Positions 9,723 through 16,717 of a stretch of DNA of 36,317 nucleotides are shown here, piece after piece. Source of the DNA: Streptacidiphilus sp. ASG 303 (lineage in GTDB: Bacteria > Actinomycetota > Actinomycetes > Streptomycetales > Streptomycetaceae); assembly GCF_020991365.1 (NCBI RefSeq), contig NZ_JAJLRA010000041.1, forward strand, positions 1-36,317, in the 5' to 3' direction. The position numbers were made by a program, and so were the translations under genes. The notes under the pieces are model-generated. The model worked only from the letters and a program-made list of their open reading frames with translations, ran no database searches and had not been told where the DNA came from. Every line of letters starts with the position of its first letter. Position 1 is the first letter of the stretch.

Positions 9723-10161
9723 CTCGAACTCCCTCTCTCAGCTCCGGCGGGCGGCCGCGTCCGCCTCGTCACCGCCGGTCGTCCCCGTGTCGGCCTCCGG
9801 CCCCTGTCGCCGGGGTCCGGGGTCCGCGGGGCACCAGCCTATGAGCTGTCCCGCGGTGGGGGTAGCCCGGGTCGCGGGGCCCGCCGTCCGCCGGGGCGCG
9901 CCGGGCCCGGCCGGGGCCCGGCGGACGGCGGGGGCGGGATCCGCCCGGACGGGGGAACCGGCCGCGGGCGCACGGGGACGGATCCGTACGCACGCGCCTT
10001 CCCTGACGGTACGTCGGGAACCCCGCGCGCCGCGGCGGCGCGGCACCGGCCGCGGACGGCGCCGCACGGCCGCGCCCCCTCCCGGCCCCCGGCGCCGCAC
10101 GGCAGGGCCGCGGCCGGGGCACGTCCGCCCGGCCCGGACCGGACGACGCGGCCCGCCCGGT
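9723..10161 (-). promoter_or_regulatory. 439-bp spacer upstream of the EspI-like gene
   Basis: No credible gene is seen here. On the minus strand a TAGGCT -10-like box (9841 down to 9836) would start a transcript about 107 nt before the TTG start of the EspI-like gene; no -35 match is visible. An imperfect dyad, TTCCCTGACG-GTA-CGTCGGGAA (9999-10020, one unpaired T), is the clearest structure. The part next to 10161 contains only short GC-rich hairpins, so termination of the upstream eccE unit here is possible but unproven. Confidence 0.35.
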
Positions 10162-10959
10162 TCAGTCCACCCGGCGCGGGGCGCCCAGCAGCTGCGCCTC
10201 GGCGTCCGCCGGGGCGGTCATCACGAACTGGCGCCGCGTCCGCGTCGCCCACAGCGTCACGTTGTCCCCCATCGACGGGAGCGCGGCGACGTCCGCCTCG
10301 GTCAGGTTCATCGTCCGGCCGACCAGCTCGGCCTCCTGGGGCGAGATGCGCTGGATGCCCACCAGGTCGGCGGTGCCCAGCACCCGCTGGGCGTTCGGGC
10401 CCAGGTAGGGCAGGAGCGTCAGCACGGTCTGCCACGGCCCGGCCGACAGCCGGCTGCGGGCCGGGCGGGCGCCGAGGTCGCGCACGACCAGGACCGGCGC
10501 CGACACCGACGGGCCCTGCGGCCCGACCCGGCCGACCTGGTGGACCGTCACGCACGGCTGGCCGCCGCCCGCCGCCTGCGCCATCGGGGCCCACACCTGC
10601 GGCCGGCCCGTCTCGACGGCGACCCGGGCCCCGGTCGCCGCGGCCCGCAGGGCGAGCAGCTGCGCCGTCCACACGCCGCCGACCAGCACGACCTCGTACG
10701 CGGAGGGCCGGAACAGGCCGATCACCGCCGGCTGGTGCTGCGGGTCGACGCCGACGAGCACGCCGTCGTCACCGACCGGCAGCGACAGCGCGTTCAGCTC
10801 CTCGGCGGTCAGCACGTGCCGCTCGCGGCGCGGCCCGCGCAGGCCGAAGCCCGGCCGCACCCGGACGGGGCGGTGCTGCGCCCCGCCCTGCTCCGGGCCC
10901 GGCTGCCCCGCCGGGTGCCGGCCGTCCTGCGGCTGGGGGGTGTACGTCCGGTACGCCAT
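10162..10959 (-). CDS. Unrecognised ESX-locus protein coupled to eccE
   Basis: I do not recognise a named family for this 265-aa protein. It starts MAYRTYTPQPQDG at the ATG that overlaps the eccE stop (TGATG, one shared base), so translation is probably coupled. After a ~45-residue Gln/Pro/Arg-rich N-terminus comes HVLTAEELNALSLPVGDDGV. There is an alternating beta/alpha-looking stretch, EVVLVGGVWTAQLLALRA, resembling a nucleotide-binding-type fold but without a P-loop. It ends GAPRRVD. No signal peptide or membrane helix is visible. From memory, streptomycete ESX loci carry a hypothetical gene at this position next to eccE. A role as a cytosolic partner of the EccE/EccC assembly is a guess from position only. 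Confidence 0.85.
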   Translation of the reverse strand: MAYRTYTPQPQDGRHPAGQPGPEQGGAQHRPVRVRPGFGLRGPRRERHVLTAEELNALSLPVGDDGVLVGVDPQHQPAVIGLFRPSAYEVVLVGGVWTAQLLALRAAATGARVAVETGRPQVWAPMAQAAGGGQPCVTVHQVGRVGPQGPSVSAPVLVVRDLGARPARSRLSAGPWQTVLTLLPYLGPNAQRVLGTADLVGIQRISPQEAELVGRTMNLTEADVAALPSMGDNVTLWATRTRRQFVMTAPADAEAQLLGAPRRVD

Positions 10960-12311
10960 CAGCGGGTCCCTCCCAGGGGCAGAGTGGCGAGCACGCCCGG
11001 GGCCTGCTCCAGGTCCAGCCGCACCAGGCCGGTGCCCGTGCCCTGGGCGCGGGACTCCAGCAGCCGCCCGACCTGGGCGACCTCGCTCTCGCTGCGCGCG
11101 GTCACCCGCAGGTGCCCGGAGACCGCCACCGCACCGCCGGTGCCGCGGCTCGCGGTCAGGCTGAAGGTGGTGGCGAGCGCCGGGAGGCCGGTGAGCAGGT
11201 TCACCAGGTCGGGGGCGGCGATCCGGCCGCCGCTGCCGCCGGGCCGGGTCAGCTGCGGCCAGCGGGAGATCCAGTAGGTGGTGTGCCAGCGGTCGTCGAC
11301 CCGCCAGAACCGGCGGCTCTCCTGGGTGCGGCGGCCCGTGCCCGCGCCGCCGCCGGTGCCCTGGCGGCCCGTGGTGGCGATCGGGTTGACGCAGGCGGAG
11401 GTCGCCAGCGCGGCCGTCAGCTCCCGCTCGTCCAGCACCGTCGCGGTGAAGCCGGCGCCGGTCAGACGGGCGGCGAGCTGGTCCGCGGCGCGCTGCAGGG
11501 CCTTGCGGGCCCCCGCCTCGCCGCCGCCCCGGGCCTCCACCGCGGCCGACGCGTGCTCGGGGTCGAGGCGCAGCGCGACCCAGGTCAGGCGCAGCGAGGG
11601 CGTGGCGGCGCCCTCCGCGAGCTGCCGGTAGGCGCGGGCGGCCAGCGCCTGCTCCGGCAGGTGCGGGGCGGGCGAGGGCTGGGTGTGCTGGACGGCCTGG
11701 ACGGACGTCAGGGGGATGTCGTCGACCTGCAGGGCCGAGGTGAGCACGTCCAGCGGCAGCGGCCGGGCGGTGCGCAGCGGCCGCAGCGGCTCGTCCTTGG
11801 ACTGCACCAGCAGCACGGCGCTCAGGAAGGTGCCGTCGCCGACCATGCCGGTCTCCCGGCGGCCGCGGCGCTGGCCGCCGCTCCCCGGGGCGTCGGTCTC
11901 GGTGGCGTGGGTGCAGGTGCGCAGCGCGGGCTCGATCTCGACGGCGGGCGCGAGGCCCGGGTCGGTGCCGGGCGGCGGCACGTCGCCCGCGGCGGCGCGC
12001 CGGCGGCTGCGCAGCGCGGCGGAGACGCGCAGGTGGTCCGGGAGCGACCGGCCGCGGACCGGTACCAGCGCCACCGCAACGAGCAGCAGCGCGGGGACGG
12101 CCATCGCCCCGGCCACGGCCCTGCCGACGGTCCATCCGACCGCCACCAGGGCGGCCGCGACCTCGACCAGGACCAGCTGCTGAAGCCGCACCGGTCCGCC
12201 GATCCTCCCCGGCCGGGGGTGGACCCGTACGGAGACGGGTGTCCGCGGCGCCGGGTCCGGCGGCCCGTTCCGCGGTGCGCTGCGTCGCTCTGGAGCGGTC
12301 TGGCTTCGCAT
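10959..12311 (-). CDS. eccE: Type VII secretion protein EccE
   Basis: EccE is a peripheral subunit of the ESX inner-membrane complex. The 450-aa product has an N-terminal Arg/Pro-rich cytosolic segment, then two closely spaced hydrophobic helices at about residues 43-87 (VEVAAALVAVGWTVG and AVPALLLVAVALVPV), followed by a large soluble domain. This matches the EccE layout of two transmembrane helices plus a C-terminal domain. The domain includes the RFWRVDDRWHTTYWISRWP stretch typical of actinobacterial EccE. The ATG at 12311 is chosen; the nearest purine-rich run (GAGAGGG) is rather far upstream. The stop overlaps the next gene by one base. It is divergent from eccB, sharing a 203-bp control region. 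Confidence 0.85.
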   Translation of the reverse strand: MRSQTAPERRSAPRNGPPDPAPRTPVSVRVHPRPGRIGGPVRLQQLVLVEVAAALVAVGWTVGRAVAGAMAVPALLLVAVALVPVRGRSLPDHLRVSAALRSRRRAAAGDVPPPGTDPGLAPAVEIEPALRTCTHATETDAPGSGGQRRGRRETGMVGDGTFLSAVLLVQSKDEPLRPLRTARPLPLDVLTSALQVDDIPLTSVQAVQHTQPSPAPHLPEQALAARAYRQLAEGAATPSLRLTWVALRLDPEHASAAVEARGGGEAGARKALQRAADQLAARLTGAGFTATVLDERELTAALATSACVNPIATTGRQGTGGGAGTGRRTQESRRFWRVDDRWHTTYWISRWPQLTRPGGSGGRIAAPDLVNLLTGLPALATTFSLTASRGTGGAVAVSGHLRVTARSESEVAQVGRLLESRAQGTGTGLVRLDLEQAPGVLATLPLGGTR

Positions 12312-12514
12312 CCCCCGAATGACCCTCTCTGGTCGTGAACCGACGGCCGGTTGGCTGATCGCAACACGGTACCCGTACGGTACTCACCGTCCGCCCGCCG
12401 TACCGCACGGGGCTCAACCCCCCGGCGCCCGGGGGCGGTCCGGCCCCGCGGACCCCTGTGCGCGGCGGCCGACGGGGAGAACGGGGCGAGACGGACAGGT
12501 GGGAGACGACGAGG
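12312..12514. promoter_or_regulatory. Divergent promoter region between eccE and eccB
   Basis: This 203-bp region must drive eccE leftward and eccB rightward. It contains ACGGT-ACTC-ACCGT, a perfect 5+5 dyad (12377-12390). TACGGT (12376-12381) could be a rightward -10 with TTGGCT (12351-12356) at a long 19-bp spacing. On the minus strand TACCGT (12371 down to 12366) could serve eccE. A similar dyad, TACGGT-TC-ACCGTA, is found at 2905-2918. All promoter assignments are weak. Confidence 0.4.
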
Positions 12515-14152
12515 ATGGCATCACGTCGGGACGAGCTGAACGCGTACACGTTCGCGCGGCGCCGCACCGTGGGGGCGTTCCTCCAGCCCGCGGGGGGCGG
12601 CAGCGACGAGGACGCCCCGCGCCCGGTGCGGGCGGTGGTGCCCAGCCTGGTGGCGGCCGCCGTGGCGGTCGCCGGCTTCGGCATGTGGGGCATGATCAAG
12701 CCGGCCGCCCCCAAGGGGTGGGACGACGGGAAGTCGATCGTCGTGGGCAAGGAGTCCACCACGCGCTACGTGGTGCTCCCCAACCCTGACAAGCCGTCGG
12801 AGAGGACGCTCTACCCGGTCCTCAACATGGCCTCGGCCCGGCTCGTCCTCGACGCCGACTCCAAGGTGACCTTCGTCGAGGACAAGGTGCTCGACGCCTA
12901 CGGCCGCCACGGCGCCACCATCGGCATCCCCTACGCGCCGGACAAGCTGCCGACGCAGGCCCAGGCGGCGGAGGCCAAGGTCTGGACGGTGTGCGACCGG
13001 CCCGGCGACGACGCCAACCACACCACCGTCAACCAGGCGGTCTTCGTGCTCGACCCCGCGCACGCCGCGGCCCTGCGCAACCCGGGCCTCGTGCTGTCGA
13101 AGGGGAACGCCGCGTACGTGCAGGAGCCGGGCCCGGACGGCCAGGGCGGCGACGAGTACCTGGTGGACGCCGCGGGCGTCAAGCACAGCCTGGGCCGGCC
13201 GGACGCGCGCAACCAGGGCACCCTCACCCTGCGGACCGGCCTGTTCGGCCCCCAGGCCGCGCCGCAGCGGGTGACCCAGCAGTGGCTGGACACCCTCACC
13301 ACGGGCTCGCCCGTCGTCTTCCCCCGGATCCGGGACTACGGGCGCCGGTCCGCCGTCCGGCTGGCGAACCAGGCGGACTCCGTCGTCGGCCGGCTGATGT
13401 CCTTCGACTCCAACAACGACGGCCACCCCGAGGCCCACTACGTCGTCGGCGCGGACCGCCTGTACCAGCTGGACGACTTCCAGCTCCAGCTCTTCCAGAG
13501 CAACCCCGCGATCCAGCAGCTCTACGGCGGCCGGCCGGTCCCCGGCCAGCTCTCCGCGACCGAGCACGCCCGCTGGTCGGGGCCGGTGGGCAACGAGTAC
13601 CGGCTGCAGTCCCCGGCGGACTGGCCCAGGTCCCGTCCCAACGTGGCGGTCAACAGCACCGACCCCGACGGCGGCACCCGCAGCGTCCTGTGCAGCACCT
13701 ACTCGGGCACGGACGAGAAGGGCGCCCCCCGGCGGAGCGTGTGGGCCTCCACCGACTTCCCGGCGCCGGTCACCAACGGCACGGCCAGCGCCCACGTCAC
13801 CCCCGGCACCGGCCTGCTGTACCGGGCCGTGGAGGGGACCCCGGGCACCGGCGGCGCGGGCGCGGACGTCTCGGGCTCGGTTTTCCTGCTGACCGAGGCG
13901 GGCCTGCGCTACCGGGTGGTGGCCAACGGCGACAGCACGGCCAAGAGCTCGGTGCTGCCCCACGGCGGGCAGTCGCCCGACCCGGCGGCCCAGGGCCAGA
14001 CGCCCGGCCAGGCGCAGCAGGGCAACGACGCGCAGGCCAGGCTGGGCTACAAGGACGTGGTGCCGTCGATGGTGCCGAGGGCGTGGTCGGACCTGGTGCC
14101 CGCGGGGCCCAACCTGGACACCAGGTCGGCCCTGCAGCCGCAGACCTCCTGA
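12515..14152 (+). CDS. eccB: Type VII secretion protein EccB
   Basis: EccB is a core subunit of the ESX membrane complex, with one transmembrane helix and a large extracytoplasmic domain. The 545-aa product begins MASRRDELNAYTFARRRTVG, the conserved basic N-terminus; the ATG at 12515 has GGGAG 9 nt upstream, and the upstream in-frame GTG at 12458 adds nothing conserved. The single membrane helix is at about residues 41-61 (VVPSLVAAAVAVAGFGMWGMI). The outer domain contains repeated beta-rich segments and two cysteines, in VWTVCDRPG and RSVLCSTYSG, the pair that forms a disulfide in known EccB structures. It ends with a Gln/Pro-rich stretch and YKDVVPSMVPRAWSDLVP. A strong hairpin follows the stop. 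Confidence 0.95.
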   Translation: MASRRDELNAYTFARRRTVGAFLQPAGGGSDEDAPRPVRAVVPSLVAAAVAVAGFGMWGMIKPAAPKGWDDGKSIVVGKESTTRYVVLPNPDKPSERTLYPVLNMASARLVLDADSKVTFVEDKVLDAYGRHGATIGIPYAPDKLPTQAQAAEAKVWTVCDRPGDDANHTTVNQAVFVLDPAHAAALRNPGLVLSKGNAAYVQEPGPDGQGGDEYLVDAAGVKHSLGRPDARNQGTLTLRTGLFGPQAAPQRVTQQWLDTLTTGSPVVFPRIRDYGRRSAVRLANQADSVVGRLMSFDSNNDGHPEAHYVVGADRLYQLDDFQLQLFQSNPAIQQLYGGRPVPGQLSATEHARWSGPVGNEYRLQSPADWPRSRPNVAVNSTDPDGGTRSVLCSTYSGTDEKGAPRRSVWASTDFPAPVTNGTASAHVTPGTGLLYRAVEGTPGTGGAGADVSGSVFLLTEAGLRYRVVANGDSTAKSSVLPHGGQSPDPAAQGQTPGQAQQGNDAQARLGYKDVVPSMVPRAWSDLVPAGPNLDTRSALQPQTS

Positions 14153-14175
14153 CGTCCCGTCCGCCGTCCTTCTCG

Positions 14176-14218
14176 TGCCGGGCCGGGACCGCGCAGTGCC
14201 TGCGCTCCCGGCCCGGCA
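14176..14218 (+). terminator. Terminator after eccB
   Basis: TGCCGGGCCGGGA (14176-14188) pairs perfectly with 14206-14218, and an inner GCGCAG-TGC-CTGCGC hairpin (14191-14205) continues the stem. It starts 23 bases after the eccB stop, so the esx genes downstream are probably transcribed separately. Confidence 0.85.
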
Positions 14219-14312
14219 GGCCTTCTGACGGAAGGTCAGTCCCGGGTGTCCCCGGCCCCGCCCCGCCCGCCGCGCCGTCTGTCATGGTCCCGTAACCGTC
14301 CCGGGGGCGGTG

Positions 14313-14341
14313 TTGGGGGTGTCGGCGCCGAGGGCTAGAGT
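14313..14341 (+). promoter_or_regulatory. Promoter of the esx pair
   Basis: TTGGGG (14313-14318), 17 bp, then TAGAGT (14336-14341). The -10 matches the streptomycete vegetative consensus TAGRRT; the -35 shares only TTG. Transcription should begin near 14348, leaving an ~85-nt leader before the first Esx gene. Confidence 0.6.
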
Positions 14342-14349
14342 GCTCCTGG

Positions 14350-14366
14350 ACATCACGTCGTGATGT
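14350..14366. promoter_or_regulatory. 17-bp perfect palindrome at the esx transcription start
   Basis: ACATCACG-T-CGTGATGT is an exact 8+1+8 inverted repeat. It covers the first bases of the predicted transcript, where a bound protein would block initiation or early elongation. It is short for a terminator and AT-richer than its surroundings, as expected of an operator. The half-sites have the order TCAC...GTGA, the reverse of a BldD box. Confidence 0.65.
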
Positions 14367-14432
14367 TGACCGGGGGGGTCTGGGACCGCGGGCCGCCCGG
14401 CCAAGTCATCTGTCTCATGGGGGACGTGGAAC

Positions 14433-14744
14433 ATGTCGGGTCAGTTCAGGACCACCGCCGAGGAGATGCGTGCCTTCTCCGGCCGCATCGCCGAGGTCAA
14501 CTCGTCCATCCAGCAGGAGCTCAGCCGCCTGAACAGCCTGGTGAGCTCGATCACCGCCGGCTGGCAGGGCCAGGCCGCCACCGCCTACCACCAGCTCCAG
14601 GAGCGGTGGAACGAGGACGCGACCAAGCTCAACCGCGTCCTGGACGAGATCAAGCAGGCGATCGACGCCACCACGCAGCAGTACTCCGCGACCGAAGAGG
14701 ACCAGCGCTCGTCGCTGAGCAACGTCACCGCGCACTTCGGCTGA
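14433..14744 (+). CDS. WXG100 family type VII secretion substrate (EsxA/EsxB-like), first gene
   Basis: The 103-aa protein is a WXG100 helical hairpin: two long helices joined by a turn at GWQGQAATAYHQLQERW, where the W-x-G motif is seen. WXG100 proteins are exported by ESX systems as dimers and often act as carriers or are needed for substrate release. The C-terminal half carries the export signal YSATE (Y-x-x-x-D/E). There is no Sec signal peptide. ATG follows a GGGGGA purine run. The paired gene follows after 75 bases, so a heterodimer is likely. In S. coelicolor the homologous pair (esxBA) has been reported to be secreted and needed for normal sporulation; which of the two this gene represents is not decided here. 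Confidence 0.95.
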   Translation: MSGQFRTTAEEMRAFSGRIAEVNSSIQQELSRLNSLVSSITAGWQGQAATAYHQLQERWNEDATKLNRVLDEIKQAIDATTQQYSATEEDQRSSLSNVTAHFG

Positions 14745-14819
14745 CCGCTCGCCTCCGCCCGCTGAACCGCAGGCCCGCCACGGGCGGGCCGTGAAGAGCC
14801 TCTCGAACCAGGAGACGTC

Positions 14820-15116
14820 ATGTCCGACGGCCACATCCTCGTCAATTTCAGCACCATCCAGAACGCCGGCTCCGAGGTACGCTCCACCGCGGGCCGCGTC
14901 CAGCAGCAGCTGGACGACCTCAAGGCCGGCGTGCAGCGCATCGCCGCCAGCTGGGAGGGCAAGGCCCAGGAGGGCTACCAGGCCCGCCAGGCCGAGTGGG
15001 ACCGCTCCGCGGCCGACCTCCACCAGGTGCTGAACCAGATCGCCGGCGCGCTGGACAACGCCGCGCAGAGCTACCAGCAGACCGAGAACAAGAACGCCAG
15101 CATCTGGGGTCACTGA
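14820..15116 (+). CDS. WXG100 family type VII secretion substrate (EsxA/EsxB-like), second gene
   Basis: The 98-aa protein is the second WXG100 member, with the turn motif W-E-G in AASWEGKAQEGYQARQAEW and the export motif YQQTE near the C-terminus. It begins MSDGHILVNFSTIQNAG at an ATG preceded by GGAG (CAGGAGACGTC). It lies 75 bases after the first esx gene with no terminator between, and a 16-bp stem-loop follows its stop, so the two form a compact bicistron. Both partners have a YxxxE motif, so the sequence alone does not show which one carries the export signal of the heterodimer. Confidence 0.95.
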   Translation: MSDGHILVNFSTIQNAGSEVRSTAGRVQQQLDDLKAGVQRIAASWEGKAQEGYQARQAEWDRSAADLHQVLNQIAGALDNAAQSYQQTENKNASIWGH

Positions 15117-15130
15117 CCCCGGGCCTGCCG

Positions 15131-15166
15131 GTCAGGGGCGGACGCCCGAGGGCGTCCGCCCCTGAC
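15131..15166 (+). terminator. Terminator after the esx pair
   Basis: A perfect 16-bp stem (15131-15146 with 15151-15166) with a CGAG tetraloop begins 14 bases after the stop of the second esx gene. It should stop most esx transcripts before mycP. Confidence 0.88.
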
Positions 15167-15264
15167 GGCTGTGCGGACACGGGCCGGTCGGCACCGGCCG
15201 GCCGGTGCCGGCCGGCGGACGGGGACCGGCGGACCAGGACCTGGGCGGAAGAGGGGCGGTACGG

Positions 15265-16572
15265 GTGCGCAGGGGCAAGCAGGGGGAGGCCGGCCGTGCG
15301 CGGCGGGCCCTGGGGGGTGCCGCACGGCCCGCGGCCTGCGCCGCGGCCGCGCTCGGCGTGCTCGCGGGCGCGGCGGCCGCCCCCGCGGCGGCGGCCGGTC
15401 CGGCCGGGGGCGGGGACGCGCAGTGGTCGCCGCTGAGCCCGGCGGCCGCGGGCGAGTGCACCTTCCCGTCCGGGAACGTGGCGGCGGTGCCGTGGTCCCT
15501 CCAGCGGGTGGTCCTGGACCAGCTGTGGAGGAACGGCATCACCGGCAAGGGCGTCACCGTCGCGGTGGTCGACACCGGTGTCGACGACGCCAACCCGCAG
15601 CTCCGGGGCGGCAAGGTGCTGCCCGGCGAGGTGCTGCTGACCGACCCGCAGACCAGGAAGCCCGCCACCGGTGGCGCCACGCTGGACCCGGTCGGCCACG
15701 GGACGAAGGTCGCCGGGATCATCGCCGCCCGCCGCAGCCCGGCGACCGGCTTCGTCGGCCTCGCCCCGGACGCGCGGATCCTGCCCATCCGGCAGAACGA
15801 CAGCGAGGGCAGCGGCGACGTCAAGACCCTCACCCGGGCGATCCAGGACGCGGTGAAGGCGCACGCCCAGGTCATCAACATCTCGCAGGACGTCCGCGCC
15901 GGCACCGCGTCGGGCCTCTTCGCCGGCCAGGCCGAGCTGCACCAGGCGGTCCGGTGGGCCGTCTCCAAGGGCGTCGTCGTGGTGGCCTCCTCCGGCAACG
16001 ACGGCAAGGACGCCCCCACCTACCCGGCGGCGTTCCCCGAGGTGATCGCCGTCGGCGCCTCCGACCGCAACAACGAGCGGGCGTCCTTCTCCCAGTACGG
16101 CCCCTTCGTCGACGTCGCCGCCCCCGGCGTGGACATGCTCTCCACCGTGCCCCGCGGCGGCCAGTGCACGGACAACGGGACCAGCTTCTCCGCCCCCTAC
16201 GTGGCGGGCGTCGCGGCCCTGCTCAAGCAGAAGTACCCGCAGTGGACGCCCGCGCAGATCGCCGCCCGCATCGAGCAGACCGCGCAGCGCAACCGCCGCG
16301 ACCGGGACGACTTCACCGGCTGGGGCGTGGTCGACCCGGTGAAGGCCGTCACCTCCGACGCCCCGCCGGCCGCGGCCGCCGTGCCCGACCCGCAGACCGT
16401 GCTGGCGGCCCGGCCCGTCGCCGCGCAGCCGCTCACGCTGGGGGAGTCCCGGGCCGACCGCGACCGCCGCACCGCCACCTACGTGCTGGGCGCCGGCCTG
16501 CTGGGGGTGCTCCTCCTCGGCGGCGGCTCGGTGGTGCTGCGGGACCACCGCCGGCGCCGCCCGACCGCCTGA
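15265..16572 (+). CDS. mycP: Type VII secretion-associated serine protease mycosin
   Basis: Mycosins are membrane-anchored subtilisin-like (S8) proteases on the outer face of ESX complexes; they are needed for secretion and complex stability. The catalytic triad is visible as D103 (VVDTGVD), H145 (GHGTKVAG) and S307 (NGTSFSAPYVAG), with ASSGND for the oxyanion region. The N-terminus is a signal peptide: basic RRGKQGEAGRARRAL, a hydrophobic Ala-rich core, and a likely cleavage near AAAAGPAGG. A C-terminal membrane helix (VLGAGLLGVLLLGG) is followed by the basic anchor RDHRRRR. The GTG at 15265 has GAGGGG 8 nt upstream; a GTG at 15205 in frame would put 20 poorly conserved residues before the signal peptide. 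The protein is 435 aa, the usual size. Confidence 0.95.
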   Translation: MRRGKQGEAGRARRALGGAARPAACAAAALGVLAGAAAAPAAAAGPAGGGDAQWSPLSPAAAGECTFPSGNVAAVPWSLQRVVLDQLWRNGITGKGVTVAVVDTGVDDANPQLRGGKVLPGEVLLTDPQTRKPATGGATLDPVGHGTKVAGIIAARRSPATGFVGLAPDARILPIRQNDSEGSGDVKTLTRAIQDAVKAHAQVINISQDVRAGTASGLFAGQAELHQAVRWAVSKGVVVVASSGNDGKDAPTYPAAFPEVIAVGASDRNNERASFSQYGPFVDVAAPGVDMLSTVPRGGQCTDNGTSFSAPYVAGVAALLKQKYPQWTPAQIAARIEQTAQRNRRDRDDFTGWGVVDPVKAVTSDAPPAAAAVPDPQTVLAARPVAAQPLTLGESRADRDRRTATYVLGAGLLGVLLLGGGSVVLRDHRRRRPTA

Positions 16573-16652
16573 GCCGGCCGCGGCCGGCCCGAACCGGACC
16601 TGGACCTGGACCCGAACCGGACCCGGCCGCCGGCGGCGCCGTCCGTACGACG

Positions 16653-16702
16653 CGACGGCGGAGGGGCGGGACACCACCCGGTGTCCCGCCCCTCCGCCGT
16701 CG
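16653..16702. terminator. Bidirectional terminator between mycP and the permease
   Basis: A 23-bp perfect stem (16653-16675 with 16680-16702) with an ACCC loop lies between convergent genes. It is one of the longest inverted repeats in the window. Confidence 0.9.
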
Positions 16703-16717
16703 TACGCGCCCCCGGGG

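Noticed and set aside
14350-14366. Reading the esx palindrome as a BldD box
   Set aside because: BldD sites have the half-site order GTGA...TCAC; here the order is TCAC...GTGA, so the known consensus does not fit.
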